NCBI GenBank assembly: GCA_946800325.1
Contig: OX326960.1
Span: 35,059,629 to 35,123,628, forward strand
Direction: 5' to 3'
DNA: 64,000 nt
DNA from: Luzula sylvatica
Lineage: Eukaryota; Streptophyta; Magnoliopsida; Poales; Juncaceae
A model generated the notes under the pieces. That model worked only from the letters and a program-made list of their open reading frames with translations, did no database searches and had not been told where the DNA came from. Numbering within the stretch: the first letter of the stretch is position 1; each line of letters opens with the position of its first letter. Shown piece by piece: positions 11,300 through 25,900 of the stretch. Position numbers and translations under genes: made by a program.

Positions 11300-14200
11300 C
11301 AAGATTTTAACGCTTTGAGGAGTTCAAATAACGTGTTTTCAGATTATTTGTATCGTATCTTTTACTACATAACTTTTCACCAAATTTCAGAAACACTAAG
11401 GAAGTTTGTTTTTCTATTCAAAACAAGATTTTAACGCTTTGAGGAGTTCAAATAACGTGTTTTTAGATCATTTGTATCGTATCTTTTAGTACATAACTTT
11501 TCACCAAATTTCACAAACACTAAGGAAGTTTGTTTTTCGATTCAAAACAAAATTTTAACGCTTTGAGGAGTTCAAATAACGTGTTTTTAGATCATTTGTA
11601 TCGTATCTTTTACTACATAACTTTTCACCAAATTTGACAAACAGTAAGAAAGTTTGTTTTTCGATTCAAAACAAGATTTTAACGCTTTGAGGAGTTCAAA
11701 TAACGTGTTTTTAGATCATTTGTATCGTATCTTTTAGTACATAACTTTTCACCAAATTTCACAAACACTCGGAAAGTTTGTTTTTCGTTTCAAAACAAGA
11801 TTTTAACGCTTTGAGGAGTTCAAATAACGTGTTTTTAGATCATTTGTATCGTATCTTTTAGTACATAACTTTTCACCAAATTTCAGAAACACTAAGGAAG
11901 TTTGTTTTTCTATTCAAAACAAGATTTTAACGCTTTGAGGAGTTCAAATAACGTGTTTTCAGATTATTTGTATCGTATATTTTACTACATAACATTTCAC
12001 CAAATTTCAGAAACACTAAGGAAGTTTGTTTTTCTATTCAAAACAAGATTTTAACGCTTTGAGGAGTTCAAATAACGTGTTTTTAGATCATTTGTATCGT
12101 ATCTTTTAGTACATAACTTTTCACCAAATTTCACAAACACTAAGGAAATTTGTTTTTCGATTCAAAACAAGATTTTAACGCTTTGAGGAGTTCAAATAAC
12201 GTGTTTTTAGTTCATTTGTATCGTATGTTTTACTACATAACTTTTCACCAAATTTCACAAACACTAAGGAAGTTTGTTTTTCGAGTCAAAACAAGATTTT
12301 AACGCTTTGAGGAGTTCAAATAACGTGTTTTTAGATCATTTGTATCGTATCTTTTAGTACATAACGTTTCACCAAATTTCACAAACACTAAGGAAGTTTG
12401 TTTTTCGATTCAAAACAAGATTTTAACGCTTTGAGGAGTTCAAATAACGTGTTTTTAGTTCATTTGTATCGTATGTTTTACTACATAACTTTTCACCAAA
12501 TTTCACAAACACTAAGGAAGTTTGTTTTTCGAGTCAAAACAAGATTTTAACGCTTTGAGGAGTTCAAATAACGTGTTTTTAGATCATTTGTATCGTATCT
12601 TTTAGTACATAACTTTTCAGCAAATTTCACAAACACTAAGGAAGTTTGTTTTTCGATTCAAAACGAAATTTTAACGCTTTGAGGAGTTCAAATAACGTGT
12701 TTTTAGATCATTTGTATCGTATCTTTTACTACATAACTTTTCACCAAATTTCAGAAACACTAAGGAAGTTTGTTTTTCGATTCAAAACAAGATTTTAACG
12801 CTTTGAGGAGTTCAAATAACGTGTTTTTAGATCATTTGTATCGTATCTTTTACTACATAACTTTTCACCAAATTTGACAAACACTAAGAAAGTTTGTTTT
12901 TCGATTTCAAAACAAGATTTTAACGCTTTGAGGAGTTCAAATAACGTGTTTTCAGGTCATTTGTATCGTATCTTTTAGTACATAACTTTTCACCAAATTT
13001 CAGAGACACTAAGGAAGTTTGTTTTTCGATTCAAAACAAGATTTTAACGCTTTGAGGAGTTCAAATAACGTGTTTTTAGTTCATTTGTATCGTATGTTTT
13101 ACTACATAACTTTTCACCAAATTTCACAAACACTAAGGAAGTTTGTTTTTCGAGTCAAAACAAGATTTTAACGCTTTGAGGAGTTCAAATAACGTGTTTT
13201 TAGATCATTTTTATCGTATCTTTTAGTACATAACTTTTCACCAAATTTCACAAACACTAAGGAATTTTGTTTTTCGATTCAAAACAAAATTTTAACGCTT
13301 TGAGGTGTTCAAATAACGTGTTTTTAGATCATTTGTATCGTATCTTTTACTACATAACGTTTCACCAAATTTGACAAACACTAAGAAAGTTTGTTTTTCG
13401 ATTTCAAAACAAAATTTTAACGCTTTGAGGAGTTCAAATAACGTGTTTTCAGGTCATTTGTATCGTATCTTTTAGTACATAACTTTTCACCAAATTTCAG
13501 AAACACTAAGGAAGTTTGTTTTTCGGTTCAAAACAAGATTTTAACGCTTTGAGGAGTTCAAATAACGTGTTTTTAGATCATTTCTATCGTATCTTTTAGT
13601 ACATAACTTTTCACCAAATTTCACAAACACTAGGAAAGTTTGTTTTTCGTTTCAAAACAAGATTTTAACGCTTTGAGGAGTTCAAATAACGTGTTTTTAG
13701 ATCATTTGTATCATATCTTTTACTACATAACTTTTCACCAAATTTGACAAACACTAAGAAAGTTTGTTTTTCGATTTCAAAACAAGATTTTAACGCTTTG
13801 AGGAGTTCAAATAACGTGTTTTCAGGTCATTTGTATCGTATCTTTTAGTACATAACTTTTCACCAAATTTCAGAGACACTAAGGAAGTTTGTTTTTCGAT
13901 TCAAAACAAGATTTTAACGCTTTGAGGAGTTCAAATAACGTGTTTTTAGATCATTTGTATCGTATCTTTTAGTACATAACTTTTCACCAAATTTCACAAA
14001 CACTCGGAAAGTTTGTTTTTCGTTTCAAAACAAGATTTTAACGCTTTGAGGAGTTCAAATAACGTGTTTTTAGATCATTTGTATCGTATCTTTTAGTACA
14101 TAACTTTTCACCAAATTTCAGAAACACTAAGGAAGTTTGTTTTTCTATTCAAAACAAGATTTTAACGCTTTGAGGAGTTCAAATAACGTGTTTTTAGATC

Positions 14201-17134
14201 ATTTGTATCGTATCTTTTAGTACATAACTTTTCACCAAATTTCACAAACACTAAGGAAATTTGTTTTTCGATTCAAAACAAGATTTTAACGCTTTGAGGA
14301 GTTCAAATAACGTGTTTTTAGTTCATTTGTATCGTATGTTTTACTACATAACTTTTCACCAAATTTCACAAACACTAAGGAAGTTTGTTTTTCGAGTCAA
14401 AACAAGATTTTAACGCTTTGAGGAGTTCAAATAACGTGTTTTTAGATCATTTGTATCGTATCTTTTAGTACATAACGTTTCACCAAATTTCACAAACACT
14501 AAGGAAGTTTGTTTTTCGATTCAAAACAAGATTTTAACGCTTTGAGGAGTTCAAATAACGTGTTTTTAGTTCATTTGTATCGTATGTTTTACTACATAAC
14601 TTTTCACCAAATTTCACAAACACTAAGGAAGTTTGTTTTTCGAGTCAAAACAAGATTTTAACGCTTTGAGGAGTTCAAATAACGTGTTTTTAGATCATTT
14701 GTATCGTATCTTTTAGTACATAACTTTTCAGCAAATTTCACAAACACTAAGGAAGTTTGTTTTTCGATTCAAAACGAAATTTTAACGCTTTGAGGAGTTC
14801 AAATAACGTGTTTTTAGATCATTTGTATCGTATCTTTTACTACATAACTTTTCACCAAATTTCAGAAACACTAAGGAAGTTTGTTTTTCGATTCAAAACA
14901 AGATTTTAACGCTTTGAGGAGTTCAAATAACGTGTTTTTAGATCATTTGTATCGTATCTTTTAGTACATAACTTTTCACCAAATTTCACAAACACTAATG
15001 AAGTTTGTTTTTCGATTTCAAAACAATATTTTAACGCTTTGAGGAGTTCAAATAACGTGTTTTTAGTTCATTTGTATCGTATCTTTTAGTACATAACTTT
15101 TCACCAAATTTCACAAACACTAAGGAAGTTTGTTTTTCGAGTCAAAACAAGATTTTAACGCTTTGAGGAGTTCAAATAACGTGTTTTTAGATCATTTGTA
15201 TCGTATCTTTTAGTACATAACTTTTAACCAAATTTCAGAAACACTAAGGAAGTTTGTTTTTCTATTCAAAACAAGATTTTAACGCTTTGAGGAGTTCAAA
15301 TAACGTGTTTTTAGTTCATTTGTATCGTATGTTTTACTACATAACTTTTCACCAAATTTCAGAAACACTAAGGAAGTTTGTTTTTCGAGTCAAAACAAGA
15401 TTTTAACGCTTTGAGGAGTTCAAATAACGTGTTTTTAGATCATTTGTATCGTATCTTTTAGTACATAACTTTTCACCAAATGTCACAAACACTAAGGAAG
15501 TTTGTTTTTCGATTCAAAACGAAATTTTAACGCTTTGAGGAGTTCAAATAACGTGTTTATAGATCATTTGTATCGTATCTTTTACTACATAACTTTTCAC
15601 CAAATTTCAGAAACACTAAGGAAGTTTGTTTTTCGATTCAAAACAAGATTTTAACGCTGTGAGGAGTTCAAATAACGTGTTTTTAGATCATTTGCATCGT
15701 ATCTTTTACTACATAACTTTTCACCAAATTTGACAAACACTAAGAAAGTTTGTTTTTCGATTTCAAAACAAGATTTTAACGCTTTGAGGAGTTCAAATAA
15801 CGTGTTTTCAGGTCATTTGTATCGTATCTTTTAGTACATAACTTTTCACCAAATTTCAGAAACACTAAGGAAGTTTGTTTTTCGATTCAAAACAAGATTT
15901 TAACGCTTTGAGGAGTTCAAATAACGTGTTTTTAGATCATTTGTATCGTATCTTTTAGTACATAACTTTTCAGCAAATTTCACAAACACTAGGAAAGTTT
16001 GTTTTTCGTTTCAAAACAAGATTTTAACGCTTTGAGGAGTTCAAATAACGTGTTTTTAGATCATTTGTATCGTATCTTTTACTACATAACTTTTCACCAA
16101 ATTTGACAAACACTAAGAAAGTTTTTTTTTCGATTTCAAAACAAGATTTTAACGCTTTGAGGAGTTCAAATAACGTGTTTTCAGGTCATTTGTATCGTAT
16201 CTTTTAGTACATAACTTTTCACCAAATTTCAGAAACACTAAGGAAGTTTGTTTTTCGATTCAAAACAAGATTTTAACGCTTTGAGGAGTTCAAATAACGT
16301 GTTTTTAGATCATTTGTATCGTATCTTTTAGTACATAACTTTTCACCAAATTTCACAAACACTAGGAAAGTTTGTTTTTCGTTTCAAAACAAGATTTTAA
16401 CGCTTTGAGGAGTTCAAATAACGTGTTTTTAGTTCATTTGTATCGTATGTTTTACTACATAACTTTTCACCAAATTTCACAAACACTAAGGAAGTTTGTT
16501 TTTCGAGTCAAAACAAGATTTTAACGCTTTGAGGAGTTCAAATAACGTGTTTTTAGATCATTTGTATCGTATCTTTTAGTACATAACGTTTCACCAAATT
16601 TCACAAACACTAAGGAAGTTTGTTTTTCGATTCAAAACAAGATTTTAACGCTTTGAGGAGTTCAAATAACGTGTTTTTAGATCATTTGTATCGTATCTTT
16701 TACTACATAACTTTTCACCAAATTTGACAAACACTAAGAAAGTTTGTTTTTCGATTTCAAAACAAGATTTTAACGCTTTGAGGAGTTCAAATAACGTGTT
16801 TTCAGGTCATTTGTATCGTATCTTTTAGTACATAACTTTTCACCAAATTTCAGAAACACTAAGGAAGTTTGTTTTTCGATTCAAAACAAGATTTTAACGC
16901 TTTGAGGAGTTCAAATAACGTGTTTTTAGATCATTTGTATCGTATCTTTTAGTACATAACTTTTCACCAAATTTCACAAACACTAGGAAAGTTTGTTTTT
17001 CGTTTCAAAACAAGATTTTAACGCTTTGAGGAGTTCAAATAACGTGTTTTTAGATCATTTGTATCGTATCTTTTAGTACATAACTTTTCACCAAATTTCA
17101 GAAACACTAAGGAAGTTTGTTTTTCTATTCAAAA
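11300..17134 (+). repeat. HOR family A, complete 47-mer, copy 1
   Basis: A complete 47-monomer higher-order unit: 47 x 124 plus seven extra bases from 125-bp monomers A13, A17, A20, A30, A36, A39 and A44 gives 5,835 bp, exactly the observed spacing. Order landmarks: A1 cagatta; A3 cagtaag; A4 cactcgg; A6 cagatta with cataacattt; A12 cgaaa; A16 ttttatc; A17 gaggtgttc; A18 cggttc; A20 tcatatc; A22 cactcgg; A30 ctaatgaag; A31 caata; A34 aaatgtcac; A35 gtttatag; A36 gctgtgag with tgcatc. Copy-specific changes seen: ttttaacc in A32 (near 15226) and a tttttttt run in A39 (near 16125). Confidence 0.93.
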
Positions 17135-20100
17135 CAAGATTTTAACGCTTTGAGGAGTTCAAATAACGTGTTTTCAGATTATTTGTATCGTATCTTTTAC
17201 TACATAACTTTTCACCAAATTTCAGAAACACTAAGGAAGTTTGTTTTTCTATTCAAAACAAGATTTTAACGCTTTGAGGAGTTCAAATAACGTGTTTTTA
17301 GATCATTTGTATCGTATCTTTTAGTACATAACTTTTCACCAAATTTCACAAACACTAAGGAAGTTTGTTTTTCGATTCAAAACAAAATTTTAACGCTTTG
17401 AGGAGTTCAAATAACGTGTTTTTAGATCATTTGTATCGTATCTTTTACTACATAACTTTTCACCAAATTTGACAAACAGTAAGAAAGTTTGTTTTTCGAT
17501 TCAAAACAAGATTTTAACGCTTTGAGGAGTTCAAATAACGTGTTTTTAGATCATTTGTATCGTATCTTTTAGTACATAACTTTTCACCAAATTTCACAAA
17601 CACTCGGAAAGTTTGTTTTTCGTTTCAAAACAAGATTTTAACGCTTTGAGGAGTTCAAATAACGTGTTTTTAGATCATTTGTATCGTATCTTTTAGTACA
17701 TAACTTTTCACCAAATTTCAGAAACACTAAGGAAGTTTGTTTTTCTATTCAAAACAAGATTTTAACGCTTTGAGGAGTTCAAATAACGTGTTTTCAGATT
17801 ATTTGTATCGTATATTTTACTACATAACATTTCACCAAATTTCAGAAACACTAAGGAAGTTTGTTTTTCTATTCAAAACAAGATTTTAACGCTTTGAGGA
17901 GTTCAAATAACGTGTTTTTAGATCATTTGTATCGTATCTTTTAGTACATAACTTTTCACCAAATTTCACAAACACTAAGGAAATTTGTTTTTCGATTCAA
18001 AACAAGATTTTAACGCTTTGAGGAGTTCAAATAACGTGTTTTTAGTTCATTTGTATCGTATGTTTTACTACATAACTTTAAACCAAATTTCACAAACACT
18101 AAGGAAGTTTGTTTTTCGAGTCAAAACAAGATTTTAACGCTTTGAGGAGTTCAAATAACGTGTTTTTAGATCATTTGTATCGTATCTTTTAGTACATAAC
18201 GTTTCACCAAATTTCACAAACACTAAGGAAGTTTGTTTTTCGATTCAAAACAAGATTTTAACGCTTTGAGGAGTTCAAATAACGTGTTTTTAGTTCATTT
18301 GTATCGTATGTTTTACTACATAACTTTTCACCAAATTTCACAAACACTAAGGAAGTTTGTTTTTCGAGTCAAAACAAGATTTTAACGCTTTGAGGAGTTC
18401 AAATAACGTGTTTTTAGATCATTTGTATCGTATCTTTTAGTACATAACTTTTCAGCAAATTTCACAAACACTAAGGAAGTTTGTTTTTCGATTCAAAACG
18501 AAATTTTAACGCTTTGAGGAGTTCAAATAACGTGTTTTTAGATCATTTGTATCGTATCTTTTACTACATAACTTTTCACCAAATTTCAGAAACACTAAGG
18601 AAGTTTGTTTTTCGATTCAAAACAAGATTTTAACGCTTTGAGGAGTTCAAATAACGTGTTTTTAGATCATTTGTATCGTATCTTTTACTACATAACTTTT
18701 CACCAAATTTGACAAACACTAAGAAAGTTTGTTTTTCGATTTCAAAACAAGATTTTAACGCTTTGAGGAGTTCAAATAACGTGTTTTCAGGTCATTTGTA
18801 TCGTATCTTTTAGTACATAACTTTTCACCAAATTTCAGAGACACTAAGGAAGTTTGTTTTTCGATTCAAAACAAGATTTTAACGCTTTGAGGAGTTCAAA
18901 TAACGTGTTTTTAGTTCATTTGTATCGTATGTTTTACTACATAACTTTTCACCAAATTTCACAAACACTAAGGAAGTTTGTTTTTCGAGTCAAAACAAGA
19001 TTTTAACGCTTTGAGGAGTTCAAATAACGTGTTTTTAGATCATTTTTATCGTATCTTTTAGTACATAACTTTTCACCAAATTTCACAAACACTAAGGAAT
19101 TTTGTTTTTCGATTCAAAACAAAATTTTAACGCTTTGAGGTGTTCAAATAACGTGTTTTTAGATCATTTGTATCGTATCTTTTACTACATAACGTTTCAC
19201 CAAATTTGACAAACACTAAGAAAGTTTGTTTTTCGATTTCAAAACAAAATTTTAACGCTTTGAGGAGTTCAAATAACGTGTTTTCAGGTCATTTGTATCG
19301 TATCTTTTAGTACATAACTTTTCACCAAATTTCAGAAACACTAAGGAAGTTTGTTTTTCGGTTCAAAACAAGATTTTAACGCTTTGAGGAGTTCAAATAA
19401 CGTGTTTTTAGATCATTTCTATCGTATCTTTTAGTACATAACTTTTCACCAAATTTCACAAACACTAGGAAAGTTTGTTTTTCGTTTCAAAACAAGATTT
19501 TAACGCTTTGAGGAGTTCAAATAACGTGTTTTTAGATCATTTGTATCATATCTTTTACTACATAACTTTTCACCAAATTTGACAAACACTAAGAAAGTTT
19601 GTTTTTCGATTTCAAAACAAGATTTTAACGCTTTGAGGAGTTCAAATAACGTGTTTTCAGGTCATTTGTATCGTATCTTTTAGTACATAACTTTTCACCA
19701 AATTTCAGAGACACTAAGGAAGTTTGTTTTTCGATTCAAAACAAGATTTTAACGCTTTGAGGAGTTCAAATAACGTGTTTTTAGATCATTTGTATCGTAT
19801 CTTTTAGTACATAACTTTTCACCAAATTTCACAAACACTCGGAAAGTTTGTTTTTCGTTTCAAAACAAGATTTTAACGCTTTGAGGAGTTCAAATAACGT
19901 GTTTTTAGATCATTTGTATCGTATCTTTTAGTACATAACTTTTCACCAAATTTCAGAAACACTAAGGAAGTTTGTTTTTCTATTCAAAACAAGATTTTAA
20001 CGCTTTGAGGAGTTCAAATAACGTAGTACATAACTTTTCACCAAATTTCACAAACACTAAGGAAATTTGTTTTTCGATTCAAAACAAGATTTTAACGCTT

Positions 20101-22940
20101 TGAGGAGTTCAAATAACGTGTTTTTAGTTCATTTGTATCGTATGTTTTACTACATAACTTTTCACCAAATTTCACAAACACTAAGGAAGTTTGTTTTTCG
20201 AGTCAAAACAAGATTTTAACGCTTTGAGGAGTTCAAATAACGTGTTTTTAGATCATTTGTATCGTATCTTTTAGTACATAACGTTTCACCAAATTTCACA
20301 AACACTAAGGAAGTTTGTTTTTCGATTCAAAACAAGATTTTAACGCTTTGAGGAGTTCAAATAACGTGTTTTTAGTTCATTTGTATCGTATGTTTTACTA
20401 CATAACTTTTCACCAAATTTCACAAACACTAAGGAAGTTTGTTTTTCGAGTCAAAACAAGATTTTAACGCTTTGAGGAGTTCAAATAACGTGTTTTTAGA
20501 TCATTTGTATCGTATCTTTTAGTACATAACTTTTCAGCAAATTTCACAAACACTAAGGAAGTTTGTTTTTCGATTCAAAACGAAATTTTAACGCTTTGAG
20601 GAGTTCAAATAACGTGTTTTTAGATCATTTGTATCGTATCTTTTACTACATAACTTTTCACCAAATTTCAGAAACACTAAGGAAGTTTGTTTTTCGATTC
20701 AAAACAAGATTTTAACGCTTTGAGGAGTTCAAATAACGTGTTTTTAGATCATTTGTATCGTATCTTTTAGTACATAACTTTTCACCAAATTTCACAAACA
20801 CTAATGAAGTTTGTTTTTCGATTTCAAAACTATATTTTAACGCTTTGAGGAGTTCAAATAACGTGTTTTTAGTTCATTTGTATCGTATCTTTTAGTACAT
20901 AACTTTTCACCAAATTTCACAAACACTAAGGAAGTTTGTTTTTCGAGTCAAAACAAGATTTTAACGCTTTGAGGAGTTCAAATAACGTGTTTTTAGATCA
21001 TTTGTATCGTATCTTTTAGTACATAACTTTTCACCAAATTTCAGAAACACTAAGGAAGTTTGTTTTTCTATTCAAAACAAGATTTTAACGCTTTGAGGAG
21101 TTCAAATAACGTGTTTTTAGTTCATTTGTATCGTATGTTTTACTACATAACTTTTCACCAAATTTCAGAAACACTAAGGAAGTTTGTTTTTCGAGTCAAA
21201 ACAAGATTTTAACGCTTTGAGGAGTTCAAATAACGTGTTTTTAGATCATTTGTATCGTATCTTTTAGTACATAACTTTTCACCAAATGTCACAAACACTA
21301 AGGAAGTTTGTTTTTCGATTCAAAACGAAATTTTAACGCTTTGAGGAGTTCAAATAACGTGTTTATAGATCATTTGTATCGTATCTTTTACTACATAACT
21401 TTTCACCAAATTTCAGAAACACTAAGGAAGTTTGTTTTTCGATTCAAAACAAGATTTTAACGCTGTGAGGAGTTCAAATAACGTGTTTTTAGATCATTTG
21501 CATCGTATCTTTTACTACATAACTTTTCACCAAATTTGACAAACACTAAGAAAGTTTGTTTTTCGATTTCAAAACAAGATTTTAACGCTTTGAGGAGTTC
21601 AAATAACGTGTTTTCAGGTCATTTGTATCGTATCTTTTAGTACATAACTTTTCACCAAATTTCAGAAACACTAAGGAAGTTTGTTTTTCGATTCAAAACA
21701 AGATTTTAACGCTTTGAGGAGTTCAAATAACGTGTTTTTAGATCATTTGTATCGTATCTTTTAGTACATAACTTTTCAGCAAATTTCACAAACACTAGGA
21801 AAGTTTGTTTTTCGTTTCAAAACAAGATTTTAACGCTTTGAGGAGTTCAAATAACGTGTTTTTAGATCATTTGTATCGTATCTTTTACTACATAACTTTT
21901 CACCAAATTTGACAAACACTAAGAAAGTTTGTTTTTCGATTTCAAAACAAGATTTTAACGCTTTGAGGAGTTCAAATAACGTGTTTTCAGGTCATTTGTA
22001 TCGTATCTTTTAGTACATAACTTTTCACCAAATTTCAGAAACACTAAGGAAGTTTGTTTTTCGATTCAAAACAAGATTTTAACGCTTTGAGGAGTTCAAA
22101 TAACGTGTTTTTAGATCATTTGTATCGTATCTTTTAGTACATAACTTTTCACCAAATTTCACAAACACTAGGAAAGTTTGTTTTTCGTTTCAAAACAAGA
22201 TTTTAACGCTTTGAGGAGTTCAAATAACGTGTTTTTAGTTCATTTGTATCGTATGTTTTACTACATAACTTTTCACCAAATTTCACAAACACTAAGGAAG
22301 TTTGTTTTTCGAGTCAAAACAAGATTTTAACGCTTTGAGGAGTTCAAATAACGTGTTTTTAGATCATTTGTATCGTATCTTTTAGTACATAACGTTTCAC
22401 CAAATTTCACAAACACTAAGGAAGTTTGTTTTTCGATTCAAAACAAGATTTTAACGCTTTGAGGAGTTCAAATAACGTGTTTTTAGATCATTTGTATCGT
22501 ATCTTTTACTACATAACTTTTCACCAAATTTGACAAACACTAAGAAAGTTTGTTTTTCGATTTCAAAACAAGATTTTAACGCTTTGAGGAGTTCAAATAA
22601 CGTGTTTTCAGGTCATTTGTATCGTATCTTTTAGTACATAACTTTTCACCAAATTTCAGAAACACTAAGGAAGTTTGTTTTTCGATTCAAAACAAGATTT
22701 TAACGCTTTGAGGAGTTCAAATAACGTGTTTTTAGATCATTTGTATCGTATCTTTTAGTACATAACTTTTCACCAAATTTCACAAACACTAGGAAAGTTT
22801 GTTTTTCGTTTCAAAACAAGATTTTAACGCTTTGAGGAGTTCAAATAACGTGTTTTTAGATCATTTGTATCGTATCTTTTAGTACATAACTTTTCACCAA
22901 ATTTCAGAAACACTAAGGAAGTTTGTTTTTCTATTCAAAA
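17135..22940 (+). repeat. HOR family A, 47-mer copy 2 with internal deletion
   Basis: Same 47-monomer order as the preceding unit, directly in tandem with it. Length is 5,806 bp, exactly 29 bp shorter; the loss lies in monomer A24. Besides the deletion I see only a handful of differences from copy 1: ctttaaacc in A8 (18077-18083) and ctatat in A31 (near 20830), and absence of the two copy-1 changes noted at 15226 and 16125. That implies well over 99% identity and recent amplification or efficient homogenisation. Confidence 0.93.
19990..20084 (+). repeat. truncated 95-bp monomer with 29-bp deletion
   Basis: Monomer A24 of the second A unit lacks 29 bp. After aacgt (ending at 20024) the sequence jumps straight to agtacataac (starting at 20025), skipping monomer positions 36-64. 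This is the only out-of-register event I found in 64 kb. In the neighbouring A copies the same monomer is intact (about 14155 and 30514). Confidence 0.93.
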
Positions 22941-25900
22941 CAAGATTTTAACGCTTTGAGGAGTTCAAATAACGTGTTTTCAGATTATTTGTATCGTATC
23001 TTTTACTACATAACTTTTCACCAAATTTCAGAAACACTAAGGAAGTTTGTTTTTCTATTCAAAACAAGATTTTAACGCTTTGAGGAGTTCAAATAACGTG
23101 TTTTTAGATCATTTGTATCGTATCTTTTAGTACATAACTTTTCACCAAATTTCACAAACACTAAGGAAGTTTGTTTTTCGATTCAAAACAAAATTTTAAC
23201 GCTTTGAGGAGTTCAAATAACGTGTTTTTAGATCATTTGTATCGTATCTTTTACTACATAACTTTTCACCAAATTTGACAAACAGTAAGAAAGTTTGTTT
23301 TTAGATTTCAAAACAAGATTTTAACGCTTTGAGGAGTTCAAATAACGTGTTTTCAGGTCATTTGTATCGTATCTTTTAGTACATAACTTTTCACCAAATT
23401 TCATAAACACTAAGGAAGTTTGTTTTTCGATTCAAAACAAGATTTTATCGCTTTGAGGAGTTCAAATAACGTGTTTTTAGATCATTTGTATCGTATCTTT
23501 TAGTACATAACTTTTCACCAAATTTCACAAACACTAAGGAAGTTTGTTTTTCGAGTCAAAACAAGATTTTAACGCTTTGAGGAGTTCAAATAACGTGTTT
23601 TTAGATCATTTGTATCGTATCTTTTAGTACATAACTTTTCAGCAAATTTCACAAATACTAAGGAAGTTTGTTTTTCGATTCAAAACGAAATTTTAACGCT
23701 TTGAGGAGTTCAAATAACGTGTTTTTAGATCATTTGTATCGTATCTTTTACTACATAACTTTTCACCAAATTTCAGAAACACTAAGGAAGTTTGTTTTTC
23801 GATTCAAAACAAGATTTTAACGCTTTGAGGAGTTCAAATAACGTGTTTTTAGATCATTTGTATCGTATCTTTTAGTACATAACTTTAAACCAAATTTCAC
23901 AAACACTAAGGAAGTTTGTTTTTCGATTTCAAAACAATATTTTAACGCTTTGAGGAGTTCAAATAACGTGTTTTTAGTTCATTTGTATCGTATCTTTTAG
24001 TACATAACTTTTCACCCAATTTCACAAACACTAAGGAAGTTTGTTTTTCGAGTCAAAACAAGATTTTAACGCTTTGAGGAGTTCAAATAACGTGTTTTTA
24101 GATCATTTGTATCGTATCTTTTAGTACATAACTTTTCACCAAATTTCACAAACACTAAGGAAGTTTATTTTTCGATTCAAAACAAGATTTTAACGCTTTG
24201 AGGAGTTCAAATAACGTGTTTTTAGTTCATTTGTATCGTATGTTTTACTACATAACTTTTCACCAAATTTCACAAACACTAAGGAAGTTTGTTTTTCGAG
24301 TCAAAACAAGATTTTAACGCTTTGAGGAGTTCAAATAATGTGTTTTTAGATCATTTGTATCGTATCTTTTAGTACATAACTTTTCACCAAATTTCACAAA
24401 CACTAAGGAAGTTTGTTTTTCGATTCAAAACAAAATTTTAACGCTTTGAGGAGTTCAAATAACGTGTTTTTAGATCATTTGTATCGTATCTTTTACTACA
24501 TAACTTTTCACCAAATTTGACAAACACTAAGAAAGTTTGTTTTTCGATTTCAAAACAAGATTTTAACGCTTTGAGGAGTTCAAATAACGTGTTTTCAGGT
24601 CATTTGTATCGTATCTTTTAGTACATAACTTTTCACCAAATTTCAGAAACACTAAGGAAGTTTGTTTTTCGATTCAAAACAAGATTTTAACGCTTTGAGG
24701 AGTTCAAATAACGTGTTTTTAGATCATTTGTATCGTATCTTTTAGTACATAACTTTTCACCAAATTTCACAAACACTAGGAAAGTTTGTTTTTCGTTTCA
24801 AAACAAGATTTTAACGCTTTGAGGAGTTCAAATAACGTGTTTTTAGATCATTTGTATCGTATCTTTTAGTACATAACTTTTCACCAAATTTCAGAAACAC
24901 TAAGGAAGTTTGTTTTTCTATTCAAAACAAGATTTTAACGCTTTGAGGAGTTCAAATAACGTGTTTTCAGATTATTTGTATCGTATATTTTACTACATAA
25001 CTTTTCACCAAATTTCAGAAACACTAAGGAAGTTTGTTTTTCTATTCAAAACAAGATTTTAACGCTTTGAGGAGTTCAAATAACGTGTTTTTAGATCATT
25101 TGTATCGTATCTTTTAGTACATAACTTTTCACCAAATTTCACAAACACTAAGGAAATTTGTTTTTCGATTCAAAACAAGATTTTAACGCTTTGAGGAGTT
25201 CAAATAACGTGTTTTTAGTTCATTTGTATCGTATCTTTTACTACATAACTTTTCACCAAATTTCACAAACACTAAGGAAGTTTGTTTTTCGAGTCAAAAC
25301 AAGATTTTAACGCTTTGAGGAGTTCAAATAACGTGTTTTTAGATCATTTGTATCGTATCTTTTAGTACGTAACGTTTCACCAAATTTCACAAACACTAAG
25401 GAAGTTTGTTTTTCGATTCAAAACAAGATTTTAACGCTTTGAGGAGTTCAAATAACGTGTTTTTAGATCATTTGTATCGTATCTTTTAGTACATAACTTT
25501 TCACCAAATTTCACAAACACTAAGGAAATTTGTTTTTCGATTCAAAACAAGATTTTAACGCTTTGAGGAGTTCAAATAACGTGTTTTTAGTTCATTTGTA
25601 TCGTATCTTTTAGTACATAACTTTTCACCAAATTTCACAAACACTAAGGAAGTTTGTTTTTCGAGTCAAAACAAGATTTTAACGCTTTGAGGAGTTCAAA
25701 TAACGTGGTTTTAGATCATTTGTATCGTATCTTTTAGTACATAACTTTTCACCAAATTTCAGAAACACTAAGGAAGTTTGTTTTTCTATTCAAAACAAGA
25801 TTTTAATGCTTTGAGGAGTTCAAATAACGTGTTTTCAGATTATTTGTATCGTATATTTTACTACATAACATTTCACCAAATTTCAGAAACACTAAGGAAG

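Noticed and set aside
19990..20084. Inversion or transposon scar at 20024
   Set aside because: Both sides are in the same orientation and in normal monomer order; the event is a simple 29-bp loss.
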